Source: DASYQD01 sp963837455 (GTDB taxonomy: Bacteria; Acidobacteriota; Thermoanaerobaculia; Multivoradales; JAIOJS01). Taken from it: 64,000 bases of DNA. Below are positions 1 to 8,610 of this stretch, piece after piece (the first letter of the stretch is position 1; every line of letters starts with the position of its first letter). The notes under the pieces were generated by a model. It was given only the letters and a program-made list of their open reading frames with translations, had not been told where the DNA came from and made no database searches. Where the stretch lies: positions 210,827 through 274,826 of the forward strand of contig CAWINM010000014.1 of the NCBI GenBank assembly GCA_963837455.1, written 5' to 3'. Position numbers and translations under genes: made by a program.

Positions 1-2247
1 GCCGGTGAACACCGAGCCGGCGTCGGGCTCGGCCGCGAGCAGCACGCGGGTGGGGATCGGGTAGCCGGCGCTGCAACTCCCGGGACAGTCGATACCGGCC
101 GGCTCGCTGGTCACCCGCCCGCTGCCGTCGCCGGCGAGCACCACCGTCAGAATGCCCGGCACCGCGGTGGCGTCAAAGCGGGCGTAGCAGAGCTTGTCCG
201 CGTCGGGCTCGAGCACCCCGTCCTCGCAGTCGGGGTCGCCACTGAAGCCGCCGAAGACCGAGGTCCCCGCGGGAGTCGCCGTCAGCGCGATCGGCACGCC
301 GCCGGCAAAGGTGGCCGAGCAGGTGACGCCACAGTCGATCCCCGCCGGCGACGAGGTCACCGACCCATCACCGAAGCCGAAGCGGATGATGGTGACCCGG
401 ACCGGCGCTCGCACGGCGATCGTCACCGTGGCGGTCGCGCACTCCACCGGCGTGCCGTCGTCGCAGACCTCGTAGACGAAGCTGTCGCTGGGGCTCTCGT
501 TGCCGTCGTTGTCGTAGCTGAAGGTGCCGTCGGGCGCCAGGGTGAGGGTGCCGTGGCTCGGCCCGCTCGAGACCGTGGCGGTGAGCGTCCCGCCTTCCGC
601 GTCGCTGTCGTTGGCCAGCACCGAGGTGGCCCCCGAATCGAGCACGGTGACGGTCATCCCCTGGCCGACGGTGGCGCTGTCGTCCATCGCCACCGGCGGG
701 TCGTTGACCGGGTTGACGGTGATCGCCACGGAGGCGTCGCTGCACAGCTGCGGCGAGCTGTCGTCGCAGGCGTGGTAGACGAAGCTGTCGGCAGTGGTCT
801 CGCTGCCGTCGTGGGTGTAGGTGAAGGTGCCGTCGGCACCCAGCGTGAGCGTGCCGTGAGCGGGCCCCGACACCGGCGTGGTGTCCACCGTCAACGTGTC
901 TCCTGGGTTGGGGTCGCTGTCGTTGGCGAGCACCGAGCTGGCGCCGGAGTCGAGGACGCTCACCGTGCCTCCCTCGTCGACCGTGGCCGCGTCGTCGACC
1001 GCCACCGGCGGGCGGTTGAAGAAGTAGCTGTCGAGGGCGACCCGCGCCTGGTTCTCGATCAGCACGTCGCGCGCCAGGAAGGCGCCGGTCAGGTCGCTGG
1101 CGTGGCCGGCATGCAGCGTGCCGTAGGGCGCATAGATGCTGAGACCGACCAGGTTGCGAACGCCCAAGGTGACGGCTTCCGGGGTCGACTCGAGCCGACA
1201 GTCGCCGCCATTGACGCCGCCGACGTAGATCACGAGGTCGTGAGGGGACACGGTCGAGGCGGCGTTGGGGCCGAGCACGGCATTGTCCCCGCTGATCAGT
1301 CGCCCGGCGACGCGCACCTCGGTCGGTGCCGAGAACAGCAGCTGCGCGTTGTGGCCGAGGTCGATCGACGCGACGTCGAAGGCGCCGCCGGCGAGCTCGA
1401 GGTGTCCGCCATGGCCGACCGTGACGGCGCCGTACTGTCCTGGCGGGAGCACCAGCGTCCCGTTCGCCGGCACGTTCACCGGCGACGATCCGGGGACGGC
1501 GGTGACGAAGCCCGGCAGCAACGGGTACACGGGCAGCGCCAGCGGTGTGATCAAGGCCCCGGAGACGATGCCCTGGTTGAAGAGGTCGTTGTAGGCGAGG
1601 TCACCGCCGACGGTGGCGTGCGATTTGATGCGCACGCTGTCGCCGGCGGTCCGGCCGTCCGCGATGCTCGCTCGCGGGTCGAGGCTGAGCTCGTAGCCGT
1701 CCTGGAGAGTCGGCCCGGTGGCGGCGTCGTTCGCCACCACGTCCCCGCTCACCACCTCGGCCTGGTTCTTGAGTCGCACACTGTTGGTGCCGAGCAGCAC
1801 CACCTGCGAGAACCCGGGGAGCAGCTTGTCGCCGCGCACCGGCAGGGCCAGCACGACCTCGTCCGGCCGCGTGCGAGCGAGCCAGGCCGTGAGGTCCGGT
1901 GCGTCGGCGGTGGTGGTGGCGCGCCCGAGGGCTCCCGAGCGCCGGCCACGGTCGAGGGCCTCGAGCTCGCGGCGGGTCGGCAGCCGCCAGTCGCGGTAGC
2001 CGAAGGCGCCAGCGCGGTTCATCGCCGCCATCGCGCGTTCCCCACGCGCCCGGCTGGTCACCACGCCCTTGCTCAGACCGGCATGGACGACGAAGGCGTC
2101 GTCAGCCACCCAAGTGAGCCCGTGCTCCGCGTCGCGCACCAGCGCACCCCCTCCGGCCGGAGTGGGGCCTGCCGCGAGCGTCGTGCCGACCAATCCCGCC
2201 GCCAGGCAAAGGGCGACGAGAAGACGGCAGGTCTCACTCTTTCCCAT
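1..2247 (-). CDS. Secreted surface protein, DUF1566 plus cadherin/VCBS-like and InlB-type repeats (3' end outside window)
   Basis: The 749 codons seen run off the left edge with no stop. A signal peptide starts at ATG 2247, behind the ribosome site GGGAGG. Residues about 35-75 match the DUF1566 pattern (WRLPTRRELEAL). The middle is a beta-rich stretch with PANGTLVLPPGQYG, like bacterial choice-of-anchor/polymer-forming domains. Two tandem repeats of about 90 residues follow (RPPVAVDD..., DPPVAMDDSA..., each with VLANDSD and SHGTLTL or AHGTLTL), typical of VCBS/cadherin-like domains. Then come two copies of the divergent InlB B-repeat (PAGIDCG.TC, GFSGDPDC). A role in adhesion or the cell envelope is inferred from domain types only. 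Export and an extracellular position are likely; the anchor, if any, lies outside the window. Confidence 0.8.
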   Translation of the reverse strand, partial: MGKSETCRLLVALCLAAGLVGTTLAAGPTPAGGGALVRDAEHGLTWVADDAFVVHAGLSKGVVTSRARGERAMAAMNRAGAFGYRDWRLPTRRELEALDRGRRSGALGRATTTADAPDLTAWLARTRPDEVVLALPVRGDKLLPGFSQVVLLGTNSVRLKNQAEVVSGDVVANDAATGPTLQDGYELSLDPRASIADGRTAGDSVRIKSHATVGGDLAYNDLFNQGIVSGALITPLALPVYPLLPGFVTAVPGSSPVNVPANGTLVLPPGQYGAVTVGHGGHLELAGGAFDVASIDLGHNAQLLFSAPTEVRVAGRLISGDNAVLGPNAASTVSPHDLVIYVGGVNGGDCRLESTPEAVTLGVRNLVGLSIYAPYGTLHAGHASDLTGAFLARDVLIENQARVALDSYFFNRPPVAVDDAATVDEGGTVSVLDSGASSVLANDSDPNPGDTLTVDTTPVSGPAHGTLTLGADGTFTYTHDGSETTADSFVYHACDDSSPQLCSDASVAITVNPVNDPPVAMDDSATVGQGMTVTVLDSGATSVLANDSDAEGGTLTATVSSGPSHGTLTLAPDGTFSYDNDGNESPSDSFVYEVCDDGTPVECATATVTIAVRAPVRVTIIRFGFGDGSVTSSPAGIDCGVTCSATFAGGVPIALTATPAGTSVFGGFSGDPDCEDGVLEPDADKLCYARFDATAVPGILTVVLAGDGSGRVTSEPAGIDCPGSCSAGYPIPTRVLLAAEPDAGSVFTG

Positions 2248-2340
2248 GAGGAGCCTCCCTTCTGCGGAATTTCTTTGACCGTACCACCCTCCGCGCTCAC
2301 GTCAACCCCCCACTGCAGCGGCGAGCCAACCCCGGCGGGG

Positions 2341-2359
2341 GACACTGGCACCAAGTGTC
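2341..2359. promoter_or_regulatory. Inverted repeat upstream of the surface-protein gene
   Basis: GACACTGG-CAC-CAAGTGTC is a near-perfect dyad (one mismatch per 8-base arm), lying 94 to 112 bases upstream of ATG 2247 in otherwise unstructured sequence. On the minus strand TGACAC also recurs just upstream, near 2370. An operator is plausible, but no regulator can be assigned. The rest of the 290-base gap 2248-2537 shows no gene. Confidence 0.3.
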
Positions 2360-2537
2360 ATCGCGCATCGGGTGTCACCGCCTCGCGCGCACATGCGCCG
2401 TTCTCGCCACCAGCCCACCGGCTTGGCGACGACCGACGGCTCGGTTAGCCGGAGCCCGCGACGGACCCCGGACGAGCTTCGGCTCCGCCTGGCCCGTCCG
2501 CTCGCTGCTCGAGGGCAGCCCCAGACCCGCGTCCCGC

Positions 2538-3398
2538 TCAGGCGGCGCTCGGCACCCTGCCCTTGCGCGCCAGCTGGTCGTGGCGGAAGGCGGCGAGCAG
2601 GGCCGCTCCCAGCGCCCCGGCGAGCGGCGACTGCCCGTGGCTGCGCACCTCCAGGCGTGGTCCCTTGCGCTCCGCGGCCAAAGCCTCGCAGAGGGCTGCC
2701 AGCAGACCGGAGTCGCGCGCCATGCCGCCGGTGACCAGCACCACTCCTTCGGCACCCACCGCTCCGAGCAACTTGGCGAGCCGGCTGGCGATCGAGACGT
2801 GGATGCCCTTGAGCACGTCCTCGGTGGCGACGCCGTGGCTGACCATGTTGATGACGTCGGTCTCGGCGAGCACGGCGCAGATGCTCGAGCAGCGCTCGGG
2901 GCTCTGCGAGGCCAGCGAGCGGGCGCCGACGTCGTCGAGCGCCACGCCGAGGTAACGGGCGATGTTCTCGACGAACTGGCCGCTGCCGGCGGCGCACTGG
3001 CTGGTCATGCGGTGGCCGAGCACGCGGCCGCGCTCGTCGACACGGATGGCGCGCGTGTGCAGCGCCCCGACGTCGAGCACGGCGCGCGCCGCCGGCTCGA
3101 GGAAGACGGCGCCGCGGGCGTGCGCGGTCATCGAGTAGAAGTGACCGGTGCGCCGCTCGATGGCGTCGGCATCGCCGGTGGTGGCGACGTAGTCGAAGCC
3201 ATCCGCCGCCACGCCGGCGGCGGCACAGGCCTCGGCAAGCGCCGCCGCCGTCACCTCGGCGGGGTCGCGGCGGCGGATCCGCTGCTCCACCGTCGCCCGC
3301 ACCACGGCGTCCTCGCCGGCGCGGCTCTCGACGATCGCCACCTGCACGGCGCTGGCACCGGGGTCGATGCCGGCGGTGAGCTGTCGTCGGGTGCTCAC
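2538..3398 (-). CDS. bcrD: Benzoyl-CoA reductase (class I, ATP-dependent) subunit D
   Basis: 286 residues; one of the two ASKHA-fold ATPase subunits that drive electrons into benzoyl-CoA reductase, releasing cyclohexa-1,5-diene-1-carbonyl-CoA. The N-terminal phosphate loop is GIDPGASAVQVAIV. The two cysteines expected to hold the subunit-bridging [4Fe-4S] cluster lie in TSQCAAGSGQF and CSSICAVLAE, and VLVTGGMARD is the adenosine motif. GTG 3398 is chosen because its GTGA overlaps the bcrA stop and the length fits the family (about 280). It is the last gene of the operon. An activator of a 2-hydroxyacyl-CoA dehydratase is the main alternative, but paired A and D ATPase genes beside had and oah favour benzoyl-CoA reductase. 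Confidence 0.93.
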   Translation of the reverse strand: MSTRRQLTAGIDPGASAVQVAIVESRAGEDAVVRATVEQRIRRRDPAEVTAAALAEACAAAGVAADGFDYVATTGDADAIERRTGHFYSMTAHARGAVFLEPAARAVLDVGALHTRAIRVDERGRVLGHRMTSQCAAGSGQFVENIARYLGVALDDVGARSLASQSPERCSSICAVLAETDVINMVSHGVATEDVLKGIHVSIASRLAKLLGAVGAEGVVLVTGGMARDSGLLAALCEALAAERKGPRLEVRSHGQSPLAGALGAALLAAFRHDQLARKGRVPSAA

Positions 3399-4903
3399 GC
3401 CGCATCTCCCGTCGCCACCGACTCGATCCCTTCCCGCTGCCCGCCGGCAACCTCGTTCACGGCGCCACTTCGCTGGATTCCTGTCGCCCGCTGCAGCGGC
3501 GACAGCGCGCGGCCGGCCCGCAGGTTGTCGCGCGCGAAGAGCGCCGCCCCCAGGGCCCCCATGTAGATCGAGTCCGGGTGCACGTTGAGGTGAATGCCCT
3601 GGCCGTAGCTGTCCGCCACCAGCTCGCGCAGCACCTTGACCGCCATCGCGTTGCGGCACACGCCGCCGGTGAAGGTGAGCTGGTCCTCGACCCCTCCCGA
3701 GCGCGCCAGCAGCGACATGGCGCGCAGCATCATCGCCCGGTGCAGGCCGGCGAGCACGTCCTCGCGCCGCTCGCCGAGGGCGAGGCGCTCGCGCAGCTCG
3801 GCACCGGCGAAGACGGTACAGGTGGAGCTCACCCGCACCGCCCGCCGGGCCGTGAGCGCCAGCGGCCCGAGCTCGTGCAGGCCGAGGTTGAGCTCGTCGG
3901 CGAGATAGCCGAGGAAGCGCCCGCAGCCGGCGGCGCAGCGGTCGTTCATCTGGAAGGTGCGCACGACGCCGCCGTCGTCGATCTGGATCGCTTTGGTGTC
4001 CTGACCGCCGATGTCGAGCACCGTGCGGGTCTGCGGAAAGGCGCGGTGCGCCCCGCGCCCATGGCAGAGGATCTCGCTGCGGATCGCCTCCTTGGGGAAG
4101 GGGAGGGTCTGGCGACCGTAGCCGGTGCCGACGAAGGCGACCTCCTCGAGCGGCTCGGCGGCGGTGGCGTGCGCGGCGGCGCGCAGGGCGTCGGCGGAGG
4201 CCTCGTCGCGCTGCGGCCACAGCGCCAGCACGCGGGTGAGGGCAACCGACAGCAGGGCGCCGAACGGTCGCGGCTGCAGCCGCGTCTCGACGGCGAGGAT
4301 GGCCCGGTCCCACAGCGCCAGTAGGCGCTCGAAGCGCAGCCGGCCGCGCGCCGCCACCTCCTCGGCGCGAGCCGCGTAGGTGGCGCCTGCGAGGTCGCGG
4401 AAGAAGTCGCTGCGCCGCTCGGCGCCGACGCGGAACAGCGCCGGGGCGACCGCCGCGGCGTCGGCGAGGATCTCCGCCACCGCCGCCCGCAGGTCGGCGC
4501 GCTCGACGGCGAAGGCATCGTCCGCGAGCACGCGCTCGATCTCCTCGGCGAGGGAGGCGAGCTCGGCGCGGTAGAGCTCGAGACGGAAGGCCTCGCGGAG
4601 GTGCGGCAGCAGCCCGAGAGGGCCGACCGCGTCCTCGCCGCCCCTCACACCGTCGCCGCTGGTACGTGATCGGGCGCTGGCCGTCGGCGCCCGCCCGGTT
4701 TCGCCCTCCGACGCCCCGGCCAGCGCCCGTGCCAGCAGGTCGAAGCGCGCCTCGGCGAGCGCTTCCTCGCGCGCCACCGCGCAGGCGATGTCGTAGTCGC
4801 TGCGGCTGTTGGTGATGCCGCGCCCGAGCAGCTCGCCCTGCTCGTCGAGCAGCACCGCCTTGGTGGTGGTGGAGCCGAGGTCGATGCCGACGACGGAGAT
4901 CAT
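3395..4903 (-). CDS. bcrA: Benzoyl-CoA reductase (class I) subunit A
   Basis: 502 residues; the second ASKHA ATPase subunit, partner of BcrD. GIDLGSTTTKAVLLDEQG forms the phosphate-1 loop, followed by NSRSDYDIAC. The second ATPase half starts at VLDIGGQDTKAIQ; cluster cysteines are in NDRCAAGCGRFL and SSTCTVFAGAE, and FTGGVCRNAMAV is the adenosine motif. About 170 residues separate the first loop and VGTGYGRQTLPF, and the protein is longer than the 438 residues of Thauera BcrA; part of the extra length is a low-complexity Ser/Arg/Gly stretch near residues 65-95. ATG 4903 is preceded by a purine-rich ribosome site. The stop overlaps the bcrD start by 4 nt. Confidence 0.92.
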   Translation of the reverse strand: MISVVGIDLGSTTTKAVLLDEQGELLGRGITNSRSDYDIACAVAREEALAEARFDLLARALAGASEGETGRAPTASARSRTSGDGVRGGEDAVGPLGLLPHLREAFRLELYRAELASLAEEIERVLADDAFAVERADLRAAVAEILADAAAVAPALFRVGAERRSDFFRDLAGATYAARAEEVAARGRLRFERLLALWDRAILAVETRLQPRPFGALLSVALTRVLALWPQRDEASADALRAAAHATAAEPLEEVAFVGTGYGRQTLPFPKEAIRSEILCHGRGAHRAFPQTRTVLDIGGQDTKAIQIDDGGVVRTFQMNDRCAAGCGRFLGYLADELNLGLHELGPLALTARRAVRVSSTCTVFAGAELRERLALGERREDVLAGLHRAMMLRAMSLLARSGGVEDQLTFTGGVCRNAMAVKVLRELVADSYGQGIHLNVHPDSIYMGALGAALFARDNLRAGRALSPLQRATGIQRSGAVNEVAGGQREGIESVATGDAA

Positions 4904-4925
4904 GACGATGCCACCGCTCCCTTCC

Positions 4926-6227
4926 TCACGCGTAGGCCCCCTGGCGCCGCGCCTCGAGCATCTGGAAGTAGCTCTGCAACCGGTTTTCGATGTTGGCCTT
5001 GCCGAAGTAGCGCGGGTCGACGAGGTCGGACTCGAGGAAGCAGCCCGGCACCCCGGTGCGGCGCTCGAGCTCGCGCAGCATGAGCAGCTGGCCGACGCCG
5101 AACGAGTTGCACGACTTGACGCTGTGGACGACGAAGCCGTCGGCTGCGTAGTCGCGGATCCAACGCTCCAGCAGGTCGATGCGCGAGGGCAGGCCGAGGT
5201 TGGTGTAGCAGCCCAGGCAGTACTCGGCGAGGCTGTCGAGCGGCCGCTCGGGGTCGTGGCGGAAGCCGTCGTCGTAGAGACCGCCGACGCGGGTGTAGGA
5301 GGCGGCCACCACCACCGCTCCCTCGCGGCTGAACATGCGCCAGAAGTCGTTGAAGTCGGTCCAGTTCGGGGGCCCCTCGACGACCAGCCGGAAGCGCTCG
5401 GCGGTGAGCGGGCCATCGGGGGTGGTGGGGCCCTCGCCGGCGGCGGCGCGCTCCTCGACCTCCGCGCGCAGCTCCTGGTAGTAGGCGACGGCGTCCTCGC
5501 TGCCACGGAAGGCGGAAAAGATCGGCCCCACGTAGTAGACGCCGCCGAAATAGGCGTCGATCGGCGAGGGGCGGTGGCGCGCCGACTGCCACACAGCCAC
5601 CAGGTCGTCCTCGGCGCGGCGCGAGAGCCCGAGCCGCCGCGCCAGCTCCGCCTCGTCGAGGCGGCGGCCGGTGACCCGCTCGAGGGCCGGGATCACCTCG
5701 CGCCGCAGCTGGTCGACCACGTAGCGCCGCATCTCGGGGGTGATGGCGCCATCGGGCTGGTAGGGCACGTGCAGCATCACCACCGGGCAGTGGTACTGCT
5801 CGCGCAGGATCTCGAACCACTTCATGAAGGTGAAGCAGCCGGTGTAGGAAAGCAGCAGGAGATCGGGCTCGGGGATGCGCGTGCCGGTGGGCCCGCGGTT
5901 GCCGTTCCTCGCCATGCCGAGGTCGCACTTGACGTAGGTGCAGACGTCGGCCGAGTGACCGGCACGCTCGGCCTCGGCGATGTACCCCGCCGAGAGCTTG
6001 CGCATTCCCGACTGCAGGGCGTTGATCTCCGGCAGCACCGGCGCGGTGCCGAAGGCGCCGACCAGCTCGGCGAGGTTGCCGGGGACGAAGGTGTAGACCA
6101 CCTTGAGCCCCTCGTCGCGGGCGCGCTCGAGCCCGGCGTAGTAGTCCGCGAGCATCTGCTTCTGGCGCAGCTGGCTGCGGTCCTTGCGGACCTCGGGCGC
6201 GAGGGCGGCGGCTGCGGTGCTGCTCAA
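4926..6227 (-). CDS. bcrB: Benzoyl-CoA reductase (class I) subunit B, HgdB-type
   Basis: 433 residues, the length expected for BcrB (about 430). It belongs to the 2-hydroxyacyl-CoA dehydratase component family and with BcrC binds substrate and the catalytic [4Fe-4S] clusters. Family stretches seen include VYTFVPGNLAELVGAFGTAP near the N-terminus, CTYVKCDLGMARNGN, LLLSYTGCFTFMKWFEIL, and near the C-terminus EYCLGCYTNLGLPSRID and VVHSVKSCNSFGVGQLL. Start is TTG 6227, whose TTGA overlaps the bcrC stop; ATG codons further in would shorten the conserved N-terminus. Twenty-two bases separate it from bcrA. Confidence 0.92.
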   Translation of the reverse strand: MSSTAAAALAPEVRKDRSQLRQKQMLADYYAGLERARDEGLKVVYTFVPGNLAELVGAFGTAPVLPEINALQSGMRKLSAGYIAEAERAGHSADVCTYVKCDLGMARNGNRGPTGTRIPEPDLLLLSYTGCFTFMKWFEILREQYHCPVVMLHVPYQPDGAITPEMRRYVVDQLRREVIPALERVTGRRLDEAELARRLGLSRRAEDDLVAVWQSARHRPSPIDAYFGGVYYVGPIFSAFRGSEDAVAYYQELRAEVEERAAAGEGPTTPDGPLTAERFRLVVEGPPNWTDFNDFWRMFSREGAVVVAASYTRVGGLYDDGFRHDPERPLDSLAEYCLGCYTNLGLPSRIDLLERWIRDYAADGFVVHSVKSCNSFGVGQLLMLRELERRTGVPGCFLESDLVDPRYFGKANIENRLQSYFQMLEARRQGAYA

Positions 6228-7423
6228 GGGGTTCCTCCCCACAGCTTGACGGCATCCGAGAAGGCTCCCGCCTGCTCGCGGATGGGCCCCAGCTGGGCGG
6301 TGTTCTCGGCGTACTTGAAGCTGCTGTGCGGGATGCCCTGGCGGTCGAGCGCCGCCTCCAGCAGCGGCCGGTCGAGAAGCGCCGGATCGCAGAAGGAGGC
6401 GGCCGCGAAGAGCACGCCGTCGGCTCCCGCCGCGCGCACGCGGTCGACCAGGGCGGCGCCCTTCTCCCGCTCGCCCCCCCAGCGCGTGGCGGTAGCGGCC
6501 CCCAGCTCGAGGAACCCGCGGGCGAGCGAGAGCAGCGGCGGCTCCCCGGTGCGCAGCTCGATCTCGCCCTGCAGCAGGCGCAGCCCGAGCTGGAAGTCGT
6601 CGTCCACCAGGTAGCAGCCCGCCTTCTCGAGGGCGCGGATGAGCGACAGCGGCGGCTGCTCGCAGAAGGCACCGCAGACCACCACCCGCACGTTGTCGTA
6701 AACGCGGGCGGCGCGCGCCTGCACCGCTTCGGTGTACTCGTCGAGGAGCCGCCAGTGGTCGACGGCGGTGAGCATGCTGCCGGCGCGCACGATCAGGTAG
6801 GCCTCCGAGGCCGGCACCCGCCAGGGCTCCTCGCGCCGCAGGCGGTCGAGCTCGGCGATGGCGCGGCGCCGGCGGTTCTCCTCGACGATGGCGCGCACCA
6901 GCCGCAGCTCCTCGAGGGGCGTCGCGCCCTGCGCGGCGAGGGCGGCAGCGAGCGCCGCCATCTCGCCGGCGAAGAAGCGGCCGCCCACCTCGACGTCGTC
7001 GTTGTGCGGCAGGTCGAGGTAGGCGACGAGACGCTCGGGGAAGAGCAGACGGAAGACGCCGCCGAGGTTGCGGATGACGTCGCAGGTGGAGGGGAAGACG
7101 AAGGCGTCGAGGGCGCCGAGGCTGCCGCGCAGGGCGAGCTCCACCGTGCTGCGCGGCAGGTGGCAGATGTAGGACTGGAAGAAGGAGTCGCCGCGCACGA
7201 TCTCCACCTCGTCGCCGCCGCCGAAGAGCTCCACCGGCAGGCAGCCGAGCGCCTCGAGCAGCGGCCGCGGCACCCACACTGGCAGACTGCCGACGGCGAG
7301 ACGACCGGGGTGGGCAACCTTCCACGCCGCCACGCCCTCGAGGACGAGATCCTCGACCAGGGCCTGGGCGCGGGCGAGCGGCGCCGCCGCCGGGTCGACA
7401 GCCGGTTCCGCCCCCGTGGTCAC
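6224..7423 (-). CDS. bcrC: Benzoyl-CoA reductase (class I) subunit C, HgdB-type
   Basis: 399 residues, close to the 386 of Thauera BcrC. It is the partner of BcrB in the substrate-reducing half of the enzyme. Family features are GSLPVWVPRPLLEALGCLPV, the SYICHLPRSTVELAL segment, FPSTCDVIRNLGGVFR, VCGAFCEQPPLSLIRALE and FAAASFCDPALLDRPLL. The cysteines in these blocks are the likely cluster ligands. GTG 7423 gives a GTGA overlap with the oah stop. The product ends in KYAENTAQLGPI...KLWGG, the usual family C-terminus. Confidence 0.92.
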   Translation of the reverse strand: MTTGAEPAVDPAAAPLARAQALVEDLVLEGVAAWKVAHPGRLAVGSLPVWVPRPLLEALGCLPVELFGGGDEVEIVRGDSFFQSYICHLPRSTVELALRGSLGALDAFVFPSTCDVIRNLGGVFRLLFPERLVAYLDLPHNDDVEVGGRFFAGEMAALAAALAAQGATPLEELRLVRAIVEENRRRRAIAELDRLRREEPWRVPASEAYLIVRAGSMLTAVDHWRLLDEYTEAVQARAARVYDNVRVVVCGAFCEQPPLSLIRALEKAGCYLVDDDFQLGLRLLQGEIELRTGEPPLLSLARGFLELGAATATRWGGEREKGAALVDRVRAAGADGVLFAAASFCDPALLDRPLLEAALDRQGIPHSSFKYAENTAQLGPIREQAGAFSDAVKLWGGTP

Positions 7424-8586
7424 AGCGGCCGCTCCAGCGCCTCCACCAGCGGCGCCAGCTCCTGCTCGGCGGCGCGCGCCGCGGCGGCGCCCAGCCGCGC
7501 CGCCTCCGGCATCACGGCCTCCGCCAGCCCCGGCTCCCAGCGTTCCCCCGCCGCCAGCCGGCGGCGCAGCGCGATGAAGTCGACCTCGCGCGCCCCGCGC
7601 TCGCCATGGTGGAAGGCGGGGAACCCGGCCGACGCCTCGGTCACCATGTTGAGCGCCAGCCAGGAGCGGTTGCTCTCGGCGTTGCGCTGCCAGTGCTCGA
7701 GCTTCTTCTTGCGTGCGCTCTCGAGGGTCTTGCGCGTGCAGTCGGGGAAGGTATGGAGGAGGCGCGTGACCAGCCGCTCCACTGCCTCGTCGAGCAGCGC
7801 CAGGTCGACGCGGCAGCCGGCCGCCACCTGCCGCGCCCGCGCCAGCGCCTCGCCCTCGTGGCGCTCGCCGTAGACCAGGCGCCCGCGCTCGTCCACCCAG
7901 CGGTCGGTGATCACCTCCGGGTTGGGCAGCCAGGCGCCGTCCGGCCCGCGCAGCACCGGCACCACCTCGTTGACCAGCCCCAGCCGCAGCGCCTTGTAGG
8001 CCGACCAGGGCTCGCACAGCACCAGCGACTCGACGGCGTGCCCCCAGCCGACGTAGAGATCGAGGAAGTCCGTGGCACCGCCGTCGGGGGCCGAGCCGTG
8101 CATCGGCCCCGCCTGACCGAAGGTGGCGTGGTCGCCGGCGACGGTGAAGTCGCAGGCCATGCCGATCTCCTGCCCGCCGGCGATGCGCAGTCCGTTGACG
8201 CGGCAGATCACCGGCTTGTCGCACAGCAGCAGCGCCGTCACCATGTCGTTGAACAGGCGCATGTACTGCAGGTACTCCTGCGGCCTGCCGGCGTAGTAAG
8301 TGGCGTACTCCTCGGTGTTGCCGCCGCTGCAGAAGGCGCGCTCGCCGGCGCCGCTGAGCACGACCGCCACCGCGGCACGGTCGGCGCTGGCGCGGCGCAC
8401 CGCCAGGATCACCTCGACGACCATCGCGGTGGTGTAGGAGTTGAGCTGCCGCTCGTTGTCGAGGGTGATCCACACCTGGTGCAGCCCGGCGACGACGGTG
8501 CCGTCGCGATCATGCAGCGGGCGCCGCTCGTAGCGCAGGTGACGGAACTGGCGGTCGGGGGCAAGCTCGTGTGTCTTCAGCTCCAC
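7420..8586 (-). CDS. oah: 6-oxocyclohex-1-ene-1-carbonyl-CoA hydrolase
   Basis: 388 residues (family about 377), crotonase superfamily. It catalyses hydrolytic ring opening of 6-oxocyclohex-1-ene-1-carbonyl-CoA to 3-hydroxypimelyl-CoA, ending the dearomatisation branch. Seen are the oxyanion-hole loops VVLSGAGERAFCSGGNTEEY and RIAGGQEIGMACDFTVAGD and the diagnostic GQAGPMHGSAPDGGATDFL, strongly conserved in Oah/BamA. GTG 8586 is used, with AGAGGAGA 8 bases upstream. It lies between had and bcrC. The expected dienoyl-CoA hydratase (dch), another crotonase, is not in this operon. Confidence 0.94.
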   Translation of the reverse strand: MELKTHELAPDRQFRHLRYERRPLHDRDGTVVAGLHQVWITLDNERQLNSYTTAMVVEVILAVRRASADRAAVAVVLSGAGERAFCSGGNTEEYATYYAGRPQEYLQYMRLFNDMVTALLLCDKPVICRVNGLRIAGGQEIGMACDFTVAGDHATFGQAGPMHGSAPDGGATDFLDLYVGWGHAVESLVLCEPWSAYKALRLGLVNEVVPVLRGPDGAWLPNPEVITDRWVDERGRLVYGERHEGEALARARQVAAGCRVDLALLDEAVERLVTRLLHTFPDCTRKTLESARKKKLEHWQRNAESNRSWLALNMVTEASAGFPAFHHGERGAREVDFIALRRRLAAGERWEPGLAEAVMPEAARLGAAAARAAEQELAPLVEALERPL

Positions 8587-8610
8587 AGGCGTTCTCCTCT
8601 GGCAGCGGCG

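Noticed and set aside
553..2448. Long plus-strand open frame of 631 codons
   Set aside because: It is antisense to the surface-protein gene; its Val/Ala/Arg/His-rich product has no family features, as expected in 70% GC DNA.
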